From Trichosporon coremiiforme (lineage: Eukaryota; Basidiomycota; Tremellomycetes; Trichosporonales; Trichosporonaceae): a stretch of DNA of 64,000 nt. Shown in pieces: positions 11,440-24,293 of this stretch. Each line of letters begins with the position of its first letter. Within the stretch, counting starts at the first letter, position 1. Below the pieces are notes generated by a model. It did not search any database. It was given only the letters and a program-made list of their open reading frames with translations, and was not told the DNA's origin. The stretch is taken from assembly GCA_039545355.1 (NCBI GenBank), contig BCJJ01000005.1, positions 495,008-559,007 of the forward strand. The letters run 5' to 3'. The translations under genes and the position numbers were made by a program.

Positions 11440-13982
11440 CCGACCCCAGTGACCTCGGCGTCGCGGACACAGCGGAACCCAGGGGGGGCTTCGGCAGTGC
11501 AAGCTCAGCGGACCTCGGCATTGCAAACTCGAGGCCGTCACGGCTGAGCTTCAGTCCGCTGCCGTCACCGCCCGACGAGGAAGACGAACCAGTCCAGGCA
11601 CCTTCCTCGGACCCATGGACAGCCGACGACCTCGCCGCCATCGCAGCCGCCGAGGCGGCTGAGCGCCAGCGCCTCAGCTTCGAGCGTAGTCTCGCCGGTC
11701 CCAGCGTCGGCAAGGCTGGTGAGTTGTACCTCCTTAGATATGTGATAACTGATACGCAGGCCTGCAACGGAATCAGACCGGTGCGCTGATCAGTTTTTTC
11801 CACAGCTAACGCCAGAAATCAACCGTATCATCGCCGAAGCGAGCAAGGGGTCAAAGTGAGCTTCCCTTTGGCGCTCGACCAGCTGTCTCTGTTGGACAAG
11901 AGCTGACTGCAGATTCTACGAGAACCAGGTCCGCAAGGACAAGGAACTCACTGAGAAGATCGCGTGGTTTTGCGCGAAGCGCGACGAGCTCCTACGCGAG
12001 ACGTCGAGGGAGAAGATCCTCGCTGACGCCGATCGGATTGTGCGTAGCTATAGCCCTTTGCAGGTATGACAGCTGACAAGCAGCTGATGGAAGTCGAGAC
12101 CGAGCGCGACCTGAGCCAGACGATCGTGCATGTCGATGTTGATGCCTTCTACGCCGCTGTAGAGTGCAAGCGCGACCCGTCGCTGAAGGGAAAGGCGTTC
12201 GGCGTCGGGCAGGGGGTTCTGACGACCGCTAGCGTGAGCTGGTGGGACAAACTGCAGCTGATAACAGTACGAGGCGAGAAAGTTCGGCTGCCGTAGTGGC
12301 ATGGCGGGCTTCATTGCGAAGAAGCTGTGCCCTCATATCATCCTGTGCGCTGTGGGTTGACGGTCGGAGCTAACGAGCAGCACACCACTGCACTTTGACC
12401 TGTACACCGAGGCGTCGAGGGAGGTCCGCGAGGTGCTGTTGCAGGTGAGTGAGCTGCACGTGGCCTAGGTGAGCTAACGGACAGTACGATGAGAACCTCA
12501 TGATGGCTGGTCTGGACGAGGGATATCTGAAGTGAGCTTAGACTTGCTCTCTAAGCTGACTGTGCAGCATCACGAGATACATCAAGCAGCACGAGGTGAC
12601 GGCGCTCGAGGCAGTGGAGAAGCTGCGCGGTGAAGTCGAGGCCGCGACGGGCCTCACCATCTCGGCCGGCATCGCCCCGAACCGCATGCTCGCCAAGGTC
12701 TGTTGGGGTTTGTCCGTAGACTAACAATCAGATCTGCTCTGACAAGAACAAGCCGAACGGCGTCTTCGAGCTCGAGTTCAACCGCGCCACCATCGTCAAG
12801 TTCATGCAAGATTTGCCGGTCAGGTAGGTAGCATGCTGCCGACGTGCGTAGGCCATAGCTGACAAGACAGGAAGATTCCAGGCTTCGGTCGTGTCACTGA
12901 GAGGTGTCTGGAGGGTTTCGGCGTCGAGGTGAGCTCACCGTGCCTCTTTGAGCTGATGTCAGACATGCGGCGACATTTATCGGCACCGCGTCGAGCTGTT
13001 GGTCATGAACCATTGGCTTGGATTTCGGGGGCTCTGGTGAGCTTGGGTGTCGGCCGGGGAGCTAACAAGCAGTAAGGCGCACCTCGGCATCGCGGACAAC
13101 GCGGTGCAGCCGTACAAGCGCGAGGAGCGTAAGAGCGTGGGCGTCGAGCGCACGTTTAGGGACAAGTGGGAGGACGGGGACATCCTCTCCGAGCTTGCGA
13201 ACATCGCGCAGGAGCTCGAGGATGACCTGAAGCGGTTACAGTACTCCGGCAAGACGGTCACAGTCAAATACAAGCTGCACACATACGAGTGTAAGTGCTG
13301 GACGGATTGGTGTTCCAAGCTGACGGTTTCATAGCGAAGTCGCGCGCATTGTCAGTGAAGAAGTACATCAGTACGAAGGAGGAGATCCTCCCCGTAAGCT
13401 TCGCCTGCCTGAAGCTCAGCTGATAGCAGATTGCTCTCGACCTCATGAAGAAGGAGCTGCCAGTCCGCATCCGCCTTCTTGGCATCCGTCTCTCGAATCT
13501 GAAGGACCTGACCGTGCCAGAAACAGGTATCAAGGAGGTCAGTTGACGTTTCCGTCGCATTAACTGACCAACAGTTCTTCGCGAAATCCGCGCCCTCAAG
13601 TCCAAAGAAGACCAAGCCAGCCACCACGTCTCCCGAGCTAGACCTCAGCCAGGTCGACGAGGCGGTCGAGGCCCCGTCCTCCGCTCCAGAAACATCAGCG
13701 CCCGGCGTTCCCGGTGAGACGGTTGAGACAGATCCGAGCCCGAGCAACCCCGGTCCTCTGTGTCCCATCTGCCAACGCGCTCTGGGGCGAGAGACGTCCA
13801 ACGCGCAGCTGAATGAGCACATCGATCTGTGTCTGAATCGCGGCGTGGAAGGGATCGACACATCGCCCGTGAAGCGCAAAGAGCCGACACTGGGAACGCA
13901 GGGGACACAGGGGACGCAAGCGAAGAGGAAGAAGAAACGCAAGGAGGGGCCCACGGTGCTCGACTGGCTTAAGCGGGGTTAA
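11436..13982 (+). CDS. POLK: DNA polymerase kappa (Y-family, DinB type)
   Basis: Sixteen exons total 1,956 nt, 651 residues: 11436-11718, 11760-11780, 11816-11855, 11913-12039, 12084-12233, 12268-12344, 12381-12444, 12485-12531, 12568-12697, 12732-12823, 12871-12928, 12963-13036, 13073-13290, 13335-13393, 13430-13537 and 13575-13982. Motifs in order: an N-terminal helical clasp (INRIIAEASKGSKFYENQ); DVDAFYAAVE with the metal-binding Asp and the DAFY motif; YEARKFGCRSGM; LDEGYL with the second acidic pair; ISAGIAPNRMLAKICSDKNK; an HhH segment (RKIPGFGRVT); the little finger (KSVGVERTF); and a UBZ4-type zinc finger CPICQRALG...HIDLC. The C-terminus is Lys-rich and ends VLDWLKRG, possibly a degenerate PCNA-binding motif. 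The product is a nuclear translesion polymerase. Most introns are 33-57 nt. The frame closes through all 15 joins. Confidence 0.92.
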
Positions 13983-14752
13983 TGTAGCATAGATCAAATG
14001 CCATGTTGTATATTGTTCATGCTTGGCTGCCACCATACTGCCACCATCCCCGAACTCATCGCTGGGCCTTGTGTGCGACTCTCGGACTCACACACAGCCG
14101 TGCACACGGGTGCGACTCTCGTCTCGCCCCCCTCGCCACCTGTGTCATCACCAGAGCGCTCGCGTTCGACCCTCACCCCTCTATGCCTCGCACATGCGGG
14201 GCAGAAAAGGTGCCCGGACTCACCCCCAGCCCCTCGAGGGGTGCAGAAGAGATCCCGCCGCCCGCCTACAGCGCGCCCCATCCCCTTGATACTCCTCGCC
14301 TCCTCACCACGTCCTCGCGTCTGCTCCGACACACACGCGCGAAGGTCGAGCGTCCCGCCTCCCTTTAACAACAGCACGTTGGTGCAGTCGCTTCCGAGCT
14401 TTGAAGCTGGCCTGCCAGCCGCCTCAACACAGTCTATTGTGTGGGGTAGTAGAGGCTCCACTGAACCAACGGGTCAGTGCTGACCTCCGGGATGTGGACA
14501 GTAAGTGGGAAGCACCTTTTGGCTTGCCGAGCTATCCTCTGTTGTTGCCGTAGAGTAAGTGCATGCAGTGATCTGCTGCATGTATGCGGACACTCAGGGA
14601 TCGGTCGTGCGATGATAGAGCGCTGTGATACATGACCTATCGATACACAGGATGCTTCGTGGATGCTTGACTTGATGCCATGGCTTGATGCGATAGATGC
14701 TTGGCTTGATGGACCTGATGATCGGAGGAAAGCTTGACTTGACGTGCAAAAT
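13983..14752. other. Convergent intergenic region with short direct repeats
   Basis: This 770 bp gap lies between the stops of POLK and MSH4. Around 14651-14720 the phrase ATGCTTGRCTTGATG recurs two to three times with small changes. No gene was seen; the open frames here run across Pro/Ser-poor random sequence. Confidence 0.45.
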
Positions 14753-17700
14753 CTACAGCGTCGCCGTGCTCGCTCGAGCAATGTCGCTCGCCGCCTCGCT
14801 CTCCAGCGCAAGCACGCTCTGCAGCGACTCCTTCAGGTCCTCCTGCAGTTTGAGCAGGTACTCAAGCACGCTGGGGTCGTCCTCGGCTGAGGCCTGAAGG
14901 ACGTGCTTCAGTTTCCCGCGGAGCTGCTGTCAGCTGCTAGACCACACAGAGTCAGCCCACCTCAATGATGACCTTGCGGCGGGTCGCTTGAGCCGCAGCG
15001 AGCGTCGAGTTGCGGTCTGTCGTTAGCTGGCAGAGACCTAATTGAAGCTTACCGCGCTGCTCCAGGTCGTTGAGACGTGTTGCCACCGAATGTGCGGTAG
15101 CGAGCACGTCGCGCGGCAGCAAGGCGAGGGAGGCAAGCTCGAGGCCGTAGTGCCGACGCTGGATCGCGCCCTCGACGACCTTGTACTGGAACGTGGAGGC
15201 GAAGCCTTCGACGTCGTCATCTGGGGCGCACTCGTGCGTGACTTGCAGATGCAGACTGCAGTCAGCCGGGGCCATCGACCACGAAGCTCACGTCACAACA
15301 CCAGGGTAGACGGAGAGCGTCTGCGCGAGCTCGTGGAAGTGCGTCGCGAAGAAGACGAACGACTGAGCGTTAGTCGCGGACGAGCACATAACGCACCCTC
15401 GCCTTGATAAGCTGCTCGGCGATGGCTTGACAGAGACCGACGCCCTCGATCGGTGCAGTTCCGCGGCCAAGCTGGAGTCAGTTGGGACAGGTGGCGTAAC
15501 CAACTTCGTCAATCAGGATGAGTGAGCGGCTCGTTACCATGCCTAGGATCATGGCCGAGGACGCCATCTCGAGCGCGAATGTCGACAGTGACTTGGCCAT
15601 GTCGTCATCATTCGAGAGGCGGGTCAGCAGGTAATCTGGCAGGCGGATCGTGGCATGCTCCGCCGGCAGGCTCTTGTCAGCTCATCGCCACCGGGTCTAC
15701 AGCTCACAAGCATCCGACCATCCCTTGCACCGTGAGCAGGCCAATCTGGCGCAGGTATGTGCTCTTGCCCGACATGCTGTTGTCAGTTCACACAGGACAC
15801 CGATTGACTCACTTCGGACCCTGGATCAATTGGAAGTTTGCTGGGCCGTCGGCAGCGTACACGTCGTTTGGAATCACGGCGCCATGCGGAAGAGTCGTTT
15901 CGAGAATTGGATGGCGGCCGTTGCGGATCGCCAGTACGCTACCGATCTTGGGACGGACTTCGGTCAGGATAGTCTTCGCCACAGCCTACCGTAGTCAGAA
16001 CCTAGCGTCAGCCTTGGATCGGCATTCATTAAGCTTACTCGACGAAATCTCGGCTAAGCTGGCGAGCATGTCGAGAAGGGCTAGCTCCTCGGAGGCATGG
16101 TAGAGGCAGTCTGCCGTCAGCAGCCGCCAGACTATGAGCCAACCAATGTGGCACACGATGTCTTGAACCACCTGAGCAACGGTCTCGTCGCTGAGGAGGA
16201 ACACTTCCTGTTGCGTCTGCAGCATCCTTGAGTTTCGCTTCAGCTGCCCGTCAGCTTGAGAAGTCAGATTTGGCGAGCTGACCAGTTCATGAGTGGTGAA
16301 CTTTGCCGAGTGCTTGGAAAACTCGATGCTGAGGAGCCCACGGGGCAGCGGCATGCCGTCTAGCTCGCTGCGAGGACAGCTGAAACGATAACCCGTTTCA
16401 GACCATTCAAGCGAGATACTAATACCGAACTCTTCTTGGGTTTGCTCAACCACTGCCGATTAGCTGAGGCAGACAATCGCTTAGCTTACACTCCTGGATA
16501 TCGTCTTTGTTCTCCTTGAGAGTCTCACGGGCAAGATCGAGAAGCTGGTTGTAAGTGTTTTTCACCGCGAATAGCCTCGCATTGCGCTTCTTCTGGTGTG
16601 TCGAGCCACGACCTGTTTCCAAGGTAGCGTCATCGGCGATTAATTCTATAGTTAGATGATGATAGATCACGATTTGTACCATTGATGATCTCCACGATCA
16701 GACCGTTGTCAGCCTGCGAGAGCTGAACGTCAGTGAATGCGCGCAGCCCCGAATACCTTATCGGCCAGGACTTGCAAAAGGGAAGACGAAATTTCGCTGC
16801 TGCTCAGAACGCTTGCGAGCTCCGGCAAAACTGATACGACCTTGCGAAGTTGCAACAGCCAGCCGATACGGGATTCAGTTTGATTAGGGTTAATCTCTTT
16901 GCGTTCATCTTGTGAGAACTTGGGAGGTCAGCGAAAGCGGTCTCGGCCGAAGAAGACTTGCGTTTGCAATGATACGATCAAAATCGATCTACGGTTAGTG
17001 GACGTCCGGAATTCATCCACATTCTCGATGCTCTTGAGATGCTTGCGGATTCCACGGAGCTTGTCAGGGGCTTCGATAAGTTCTGGCTGTCAATGGGGGG
17101 AGGGGCACGTCCTCGTCGAGGTACGATAGGTGCATGGGAACAGAGCTGTACCTTCCACAGCGTCCAAGCGGTTCTCCACTGTCACGCGATCCGGGTTGAG
17201 TAAGCATTTCTATGCGAGACAACGTAGAATATCCCCACAATTGTTCGGTTGCAAGATTGAGGCACGAAGAAGACGCTTGCCCATAGGCGTAAAGCACGAG
17301 TCGAGGGTGGCAAATCGGTTAGGAGCGCGGCCACATGTGGCATCTAACCCACAGTAAAGCGTATTTTGGTCCTTCATGGTGAGGTTGTTCTGCACGAGCT
17401 CCAAGTTGCGCGCAGTCTCCGAGTCGATAAACATGTGACCTTCGTGTCAGATCCGGTCCTGTCTCCGCAGTCGCAGTGGACCCACCCTTCATAGACTCGT
17501 AGACGATCCTCAAGGTCTTGCCGTTGAACACGACCTTGCGCTTGCTTCCGACGAAGTGGAGCAGCGCAGATGCAGCACACAGGGCATAATACCGGTCCGA
17601 CGCAGTCATGAGGGTCGAAGTTTTGGTATCATCCTCAATCGCCAACCGTTTGATAAGATCGAGCCCTTGGCGTCAGCCCCACAGACGTCATAGGTAATGT

Positions 17701-18439
17701 AACCTCGACGCGCGTTCGGTCGCGTACCTGCTTCAGCATTCCAATGAACACGTGCGACCGCATCACAGCGGAGATCGTACTCGTCTTCGATTCGCTCGAT
17801 CAGTTGGGGCCGCTCTTTTCGCGCGAACGCGGAGGCACTTCGGCTGTTGGACGCCTGGGTGTCCGTTACGATTACAGAGGAAGGCGGGTGGAGCAGCAGA
17901 TAGTGCAGAGTGTTGCTGTACGCTGGTGGCGGCGTCAGGCGCTCCGTTCAACGCAGAGATTGGAGTACGTACCAGGCGTTTCAGCGCTCTCGTTCAATGT
18001 CAGCTGGATAATCCTAGCAAGAGCCGGCCCAGTACAGCCATCAACTCACCTGGGTCAGCGTCAACTGGATGTTAGCCCTGCAGATCAGTGGAGGTAATGC
18101 GCTCGCTCACTCGACCAGTGTCCAAGTTAATTGCTGCGAGGCCGACCTCGACGCCAGTACCTTAACCCATATCAGATTCCCAGCTATTACGGCATGTGTC
18201 ATGTCGGGACCCCACTCACCCTTGCTCTGTAGGACTGCAACGGCATACGAACCCCCCTCAGCTGCAGTGGAGCCCGTTGTGCTGGGACGAGTTAAGGATT
18301 GACGATAGCCGGCTGGAGTGCTGTTGGAACGCCTTCCCTGAGATCCGACGGCCGCAAACGAGGCGTCAGAGCTGGGACGGCGACTGTTCTTTGAGAGCAC
18401 TGCTGAGCGGCCAGGAGAAGATATTCTGGAAACTTTCAT
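14753..18439 (-). CDS. MSH4: MutS homologue MSH4, meiotic crossover factor
   Basis: Starts at 18439 (MKVSRISSPGRS, Ser-rich N-terminus) and ends at the TAG at 14753 (DIARASTATL). The gene has more than fifteen short exons; I give the span, as a few joins in 16.9-17.3 kb are unresolved. Recognisable segments in order: AVAVLQSKG, GVEVGLAAINLDTG; DRYYALCAASALLHF; LRIVYESMKGG; MFIDSETARNLELVQNNL with TPMGKRLLRASILQP; NRLDAVEELIEAPDKLRGIRK (assembled); ESRIGWLLQLRKVVSVLPE; LDLARETLKENKDDI; and the ATPase with GPNMSGKST (Asn codon split by the intron 15777-15812), IDEVGRGT and FFATHFHEL. There is no N-terminal mismatch-recognition domain I. The MSH4 assignment rests on TARNLEL...TPMG and the domain layout. 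With MSH5 it stabilises meiotic recombination intermediates. Confidence 0.88.
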
Positions 18440-21128
18440 GTTGCATTTGAAAGGGACGGATATAGAAGCAGTGACTAGACAGGGAAGATGCCGCCTTGGT
18501 GGGTGCGGGGAAGGCAGGTGGCGGAGGCTAGGAGGGAAAGGGGGCGAGGTGAATGATCTTTGCGGAATGCGTCTCCTTGATTCGGTGATCCGTGGTGGTG
18601 CAAGTTCCGATTGCAGCCGGATCGCTTAGATAACGACGACTGAAGTCATTGATGTAGAAGGTGGAGCAAGGAGGGAGAGGAAGCTATAAGGGGAGGAGTA
18701 CGATAGAGGACGTGCAGGGAACGTGGTACGAGGCTGAGGTCGGAGGTGGAGGCAGTGACGAGGAACCCGATGAAACTTGATTTGGGCTATGATTTGGAGC
18801 CAAGTACCTGGTTGATAATGCGAATTGTAATACGTAATCGTGAATTGAATGGCCTCGACGTTACCGTTGTGCCTGTAGTCCAGTGCCCCAGTTCTGCTGT
18901 AGCAGAGCCACGACTGTGAGTAACCAGCGATCTACGGCACGGCCCTGCGCCCTACAGCTCTGCGCAGACCAGCGTGACGCGATATTGCTCAACATCCAGC
19001 GTTCAGGTACTTTCGCTCCCGATCTGAGACGAGGGAGCGGGCGGCGCAGGGAGCAGAAAGAAGTAGGGCGGGCATGAGGCTCACAAGGATCGCAAAGAGT
19101 TGATGGTCTCAGGTGGCGGCGTGTTATTGTGGATGCAAGGCACACGGATCAGAGATCGGAGCCCATCGACTGCGCGGCTTCGCCGCACAAACGTAAGGAT
19201 CTATAGGGGAAGCAGCCCGACAGATCGCGGTGAGCGGACGTCGTCGCGTAGAATCTCATCCCCGAACCCGAACTGTGTCAGCTTGCCGTATTGCTGTGGT
19301 CGGAGGCAGAGATGACGGTCGACAGATTAACGCTCAGGAAATGATAGCGCAGTGCCGAGTTGGCTGGCACTTTACTTCGCCATCCGTAAAGAGGGATGAC
19401 CATAGTCACATAGCACTGGTGCGGCAAGATCAAGGCGATCAAGGCGCCCGTCGTCTCCCCTCATCAGGCAGCCGGAGAAAGAATCCTCGCGCAGCTGCTA
19501 GCTGAGGTCATTAGGGCACCGAGGAATGTGGTCCTCTGCCAGAACCAGTGTCATCTCACTGTCTGCTGCGCGCGATCTTTGCGCGTCCGAGGAGGACATT
19601 GGGCAGACGACCACGGTCGCTTCGGACCGCGAGGACTTACGTACCTTGAAGAGACCAATAAGCAGACCCGCGGACCGCGAGTTGTTCTCGGACGAGGGCG
19701 CAAAGCCGGCCGGCGAGGTGACCCACGCGATATTGACGTCACTGAATCCAATGGAGTTCCTGATAACCCTGAACTATGCCGTCATAGGTGTGAAACGGAA
19801 GTAGCGGAGACCTTTCAGGCAAACAGGCTCCCGTTCGTCAGCCTTAGATGAAAAGCCCTGAGATCACGCAAGCATCAGCCGCAGCAGTGGTCCCACACGT
19901 CCGGACAACTTTGTTGACGCTGACTACACAGAATGCTAGGGTCACAGGGTTGGTCAGAGGGCAGGAGCTACAGGAGCCTAGGCGCCGGACGACCTGGGCC
20001 CGGGCTTTGGTGGACGCGTTGGGTCCGCTGCGTCGAGTTGGCTAGCTCGTTTGGTCTCATTACCTCTTCAGGTCTCTTCAGGTCACCGATGTCAGCCAGA
20101 TCAGCCAGACCAGCCAGACCTCAGGCCACGGGCTACGGTCGTACCTACCCTGTGCACCGTCGGTCTGTCTAATGATACCAGGCGCACTAACAGCCGATAC
20201 GGCGGCAGCACTCCGTCCGCTCCTGGCTTCCTTGCTGGACGCTACCTCAGTTCGTCGCCCTCCCTGGAGCCTCGCGCGCCTCGTGCGCCTCCGGCCGTGG
20301 GCCGTGCACTCCCTGGCTGGCCCGAATCGCCGTGAATGGAGGATGGATGGGGTGTCAGCGAGGTGGAGGGTGCTTGCTGACACCCCGCCGCGCTCTCCGC
20401 GACCAGCGGGACCTGCATGGCCTGCGACCGCGTCCTGACAAGTGCACCTTGCTCCTGACACGGCCTGCCTGACAAGACTCGCCCAGCGCACCAGTGACTT
20501 GCCTCTGCGCTCAGCGGCGCTGGAACACTTGGCTACCGAGGTTTCCGACCTGCCTCGCTACCGTCCGCGACCATTGCTCCACCCTCGCATCTCCACATTC
20601 CCTCTTTCTTTATCTTGCTCGATTTCTGTGTTCCATCTCCACAACGTACCTCCTGTGCGCTCCTTACCAGTCTCTTGCCCGCTTCCACGAACGCCACCTA
20701 CGCCTATCGGTGGATACACAAGCAGCGATTCCAGGCGTTTCCCTTACGATCTCGATCCCGGGAATTCAAATACGGTCCGAAGCCTCCAAGCCTCATCCGG
20801 CGACTGGTGCGGCCTTCGAGCGGATTTTGACCACACACTCTGTCGGCATCTCCATGCCAGCAAACTGGGCCTGATCGTAGCCAAAACCCAGTCTCTGTAG
20901 CTGTCCTAACGTCCCAACGTCAGCCCGGAGCCACGTCTGATACCCGTCGTCCTCGATCTCCCCTTTCCTCACCGTACCAACACACCTCTTAATCCCTCGT
21001 CTGCGCCCGGCCGGCCTGCTGTACGATTGTCGCCACTCTACTGTTTGCACTTGTTTGTACGACTCTTGAACACCTGGCATACTGTGAACTCTCCTGTTTA
21101 GATCGCAACGTGAAACCCCCGGACCACC
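18440..21128. other. 2.7 kb gene-free stretch
   Basis: Lies between divergent MSH4 (minus) and the plus-strand gene at 21129. Six-frame reading shows only short frames without splice-linked continuations. The last ~700 bp (20440-21128) is rich in C and T on the plus strand, typical of a long fungal promoter/5' leader. Around 20090-20130 short AGCCAGA(T/C)C repeats occur. A non-coding transcript cannot be excluded. Confidence 0.4.
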
Positions 21129-23840
21129 ATGACACAGTCGCTTGCGCCGAGCTTGGCATCGCCGCTCAGCCCCGACACCGCGTAAGTGCCTCGTCACACC
21201 CAATTTCGATCATCCGTCGCTGACCACTCATAGCATCAACAAAGCGTCGTCCCCCGAAAAGGCCAAACTGCTCTCTGAGGTGAGTGTGCTCGATATGTGG
21301 AAGGCGCTTGTCAATTGTCGCACCTGTATGGTGGTCGCACTTGGCGCGATCTCGTGACTTTAAATGCCGAGGGGTGTTCTGGTGCCGATGAGAACAAGCC
21401 ATGCTAACTTGAATAGCCGCGCCGTGCACCTCGTTCACCTCGTTCTCCCACCACTGCATCCGACTCGTCGCCCATGTCACGCAGCCATCCGCACCCCCTA
21501 TCCCAACCCCCGATAAACGCATCTGGCGCGCAGACCCCCGGCACCACTACCCCTGCTTCGCTGCCGTCACCTCTCCCGGTCCAGCCTCTGGTCAAATCGC
21601 AAAGCGACGCTCCCAAGGACCGTGGACTTCCCAGACGGCGTTCATCCTTTCCCCCCGGCGTGGGATGCTCAGTCACTGGGGCCGGCTCTCCCACTTCCAA
21701 CGGTGACGGGGCTGCGGCCCAGGCGTTCCCCTGGGTTGTCGGAGGTACCCCGTCCGGGCAATCGTTCAACTCGCTCATGTCTCGCGATCAAATGTCCGGA
21801 TACGGCAACAACCTCGAGACGTCCAAAGGCAACAGCCCGTGGGATGGATCTCTGAAGCTGGATGAGGCCAAGGCCACACCTTCGAAAGAGTCGCAAATCA
21901 CTCATTCCCCAGCTTCTAAAGGTGTGTGGAATGTCGAGGGCACTAGCCTGACAAACACAGTCAACATGTCCCTGTCATCAAAAGCAATGATGCGAACGCC
22001 ATCTATGGAGAGGACGGCATCCGGGTCAGAATATGGCTGGAGGGTGCTGCTCAACCGCAACCTCGATGTTGAGGGCATAGGCAGCATCGGAGTCGCCAGG
22101 CTCATGTCAGAAGTCTGGAAACGGGGAGGATCAGAAGCTGTAAGTGTGCTATTCCCAGCCAAACTGAAAACGGTATACTGACGCTCCGCCAGGTATCCAG
22201 CCAGAACCTCTGGCCGAGCGTCGTCATGTCGTTGACCTTGTCGCCCGAACATGGATCCAGCATCAGACAGACCGCATCCAACGCGGACGCTGCGTCGGCA
22301 TTGCAAAAGGCGTACGAATCAAACATCCGGCATCAGGAATCCCTGGTATTTGCCGGCTTCTTAGCGAACTATCTGGCCACTACGGCGCCACCCGCTGTTA
22401 ACGCCTTCCAGGGTACTAAGGTCTACGGAGAGTCTACACCGACTATGGAGATCGATCTGTCCCAATGGACAACCTTCACTCCTGGCGAGGAATGGCCGTC
22501 ACTGTCAACGACGCTGCCATCAGGTCCGGGACTCACGCCACGACGTGAAATCACCCCGAATCTGGGCCTTCCGCCAATCGACTTGTCTGAGAATCTTGAA
22601 ACCATGTCCCGGTCTAACTCAAGAGGAGGAATGGATGGCGCTGGTGGCTTGAACGAAATCCTGGCCCAAATCGAGGAGAACAACACACAACGAGAAACCC
22701 AGAGCGACATGTTCGAGTCCATCGGCGGCGACTGGGGCAGGGCAAGCAACATTTCCAGCACAGCGCAGAGCAGTCTGCAGTTGGGTACCCCCGAGACAAA
22801 CATTGTGGAACTTGACAAGGCTCCGCCATCGACAGGGCCGAAGAGTGTGTTCCTTGACGAATCGTCAAGTTCGAACTCACCGGTCGACCAGGCTATTGGA
22901 TCGTCGCTGAACGTCTCCCCGCATGTCTCGTCCGGATCGCTTCTATCGGCTTCTTCTGTCAGCTCGAATCTGCCCGTCGCCCCGCAGCCGTTCCCGCAGC
23001 AGCCGATGATGCAGCAGCCGCCGCAGGGCCAGCCTCTGATGCAGGCCCAACCCCAGCCGCAACCGCAGCCTCAGCAGATTACTCAGCAACGGGCGCAACA
23101 TGTGCAGCAGCCACAGGCGATTGCTCCTCGGCCAACTAGCGCGCGGAGAGCTCTGCCGCCGTCGCAGATCGCTCTCGCGCCGGTCCCATTCATTCCGCCA
23201 CCGCCCATGTGCATGTTCTTCACCCCTACATTCCGGGATCTGCAGAAGGGCAAGGTTGGAGTCTGGAAGGGCGACTTGGAGGTTCGGGGCCGTGGAGGTG
23301 GCAAGTTTAACGTTCTGATCGTCGGAGAGGAGGGTTCTGATCATCTCTGGTGAGTCTGAAAGCGTTGGAAAGGCAACTGACAATTCCAGGCAATCCCACA
23401 CTTGGTCCGATTCGCTTGTGTACCCGCCCCAGCCGACGTTAACGGAGAGCTGCACGGCGACGATGATACCGGTGTCGACGCTGGCGCGCGAGGGCCTGCT
23501 TCCCGTAACAATGGGCATGGTGCTCTGCAACGACGAGAATATCGCGCCCTTTGTGCAGATGGTGCAGGGTCTGCACGCTGAGGGCGTCGCGTTCCACCTT
23601 CCGCTTCCCGGATCCGGCCTACCCATCGTCTTCCTGCCTGCGAAGTTCGACGCCACCGACCAGCTGCAACGCCTCGGCGTCGCCTTCATGGCGAAGGGTG
23701 GCATTGCGCCGATCCCGCCACGCCCGTCGTTCAGCAGCGAGGAGAAGTCGATGAGCCCCGTGTCGCCGCCGAAGAAGCGGCGAAAGTCGAACTCAGTCGG
23801 TCAGACGCGCACATCGGCGCGCCGAAAACAGACGCAATAA
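21129..23840 (+). CDS. Unrecognised protein with possible C-terminal SPOC/ACID-like domain
   Basis: Exons 21129-21181, 21234-21279, 21417-22139, 22193-23349 and 23390-23840 give 809 residues. The first ~170 residues are Pro/Ser-rich. A middle part (~185-310) looks folded (YGWRVLLNRNLDVEGIG, then a helical stretch with SLVFAGFLANYLATTAPP). Residues ~560-620 are Gln/Pro-rich (QPQPQPQPQQ). The last ~190 residues start MCMFFTPTFRDLQKGKVGVW and read as alternating strands: WKGDLEVRG, KFNVLIVGEE, LPVTMGMVLC, then a helix (NIAPFVQMVQGL), GVAFHLPL, LPIVFLPAKF. This pattern recalls SPOC and MED25-ACID barrels, but that is a fold-level impression only. It ends in a basic PPKKRRKS segment, a likely nuclear signal. 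A nuclear regulatory role is inferred. Confidence 0.6.
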
Positions 23841-24293
23841 TTGCAGTGTCTCTATAAATGTTTGCGTTAAATCTTGGTTTTCTTCGAATGTTCTGTCAGA
23901 CCACCTACCCCATCTTCTACACATCTCATCATCAATCTGTAGCACCATTTCTGAACATAGCGCATACGGCCGATGTAACACGTACAATACATGCATGGAA
24001 TTTGAAAAGGCGGAGAGCGAGTACAGCGAGCGTCCCGCCAAGCAATTAATGAGCCTTCGCACATGCATGCATCTAGTAAATCAACCGAGCATTGAAGAAG
24101 TCGCAACATATCGGGTAAGAGTAATGGAGACGACGCCACAGGCTATAACGCCGTGGGAAAATGGTCCCGCTTTCTCAGATCGCTCTCGCGCGCCCGTCAT
24201 GATCGCCGGAAGCCGTGGCCGGGCAGCGATGAGCGAGCTTGCGAGGCCTGACGTTGCTTGTGTTGCACTCCGTCCCCACCACCACTCAGCAAA
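23841..24293. other. Intergenic, no gene seen
   Basis: 453 bp between two plus-strand genes, AT-richer just after the stop at 23840, consistent with a 3' end and the next promoter. Nothing else is supported. Confidence 0.5.
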
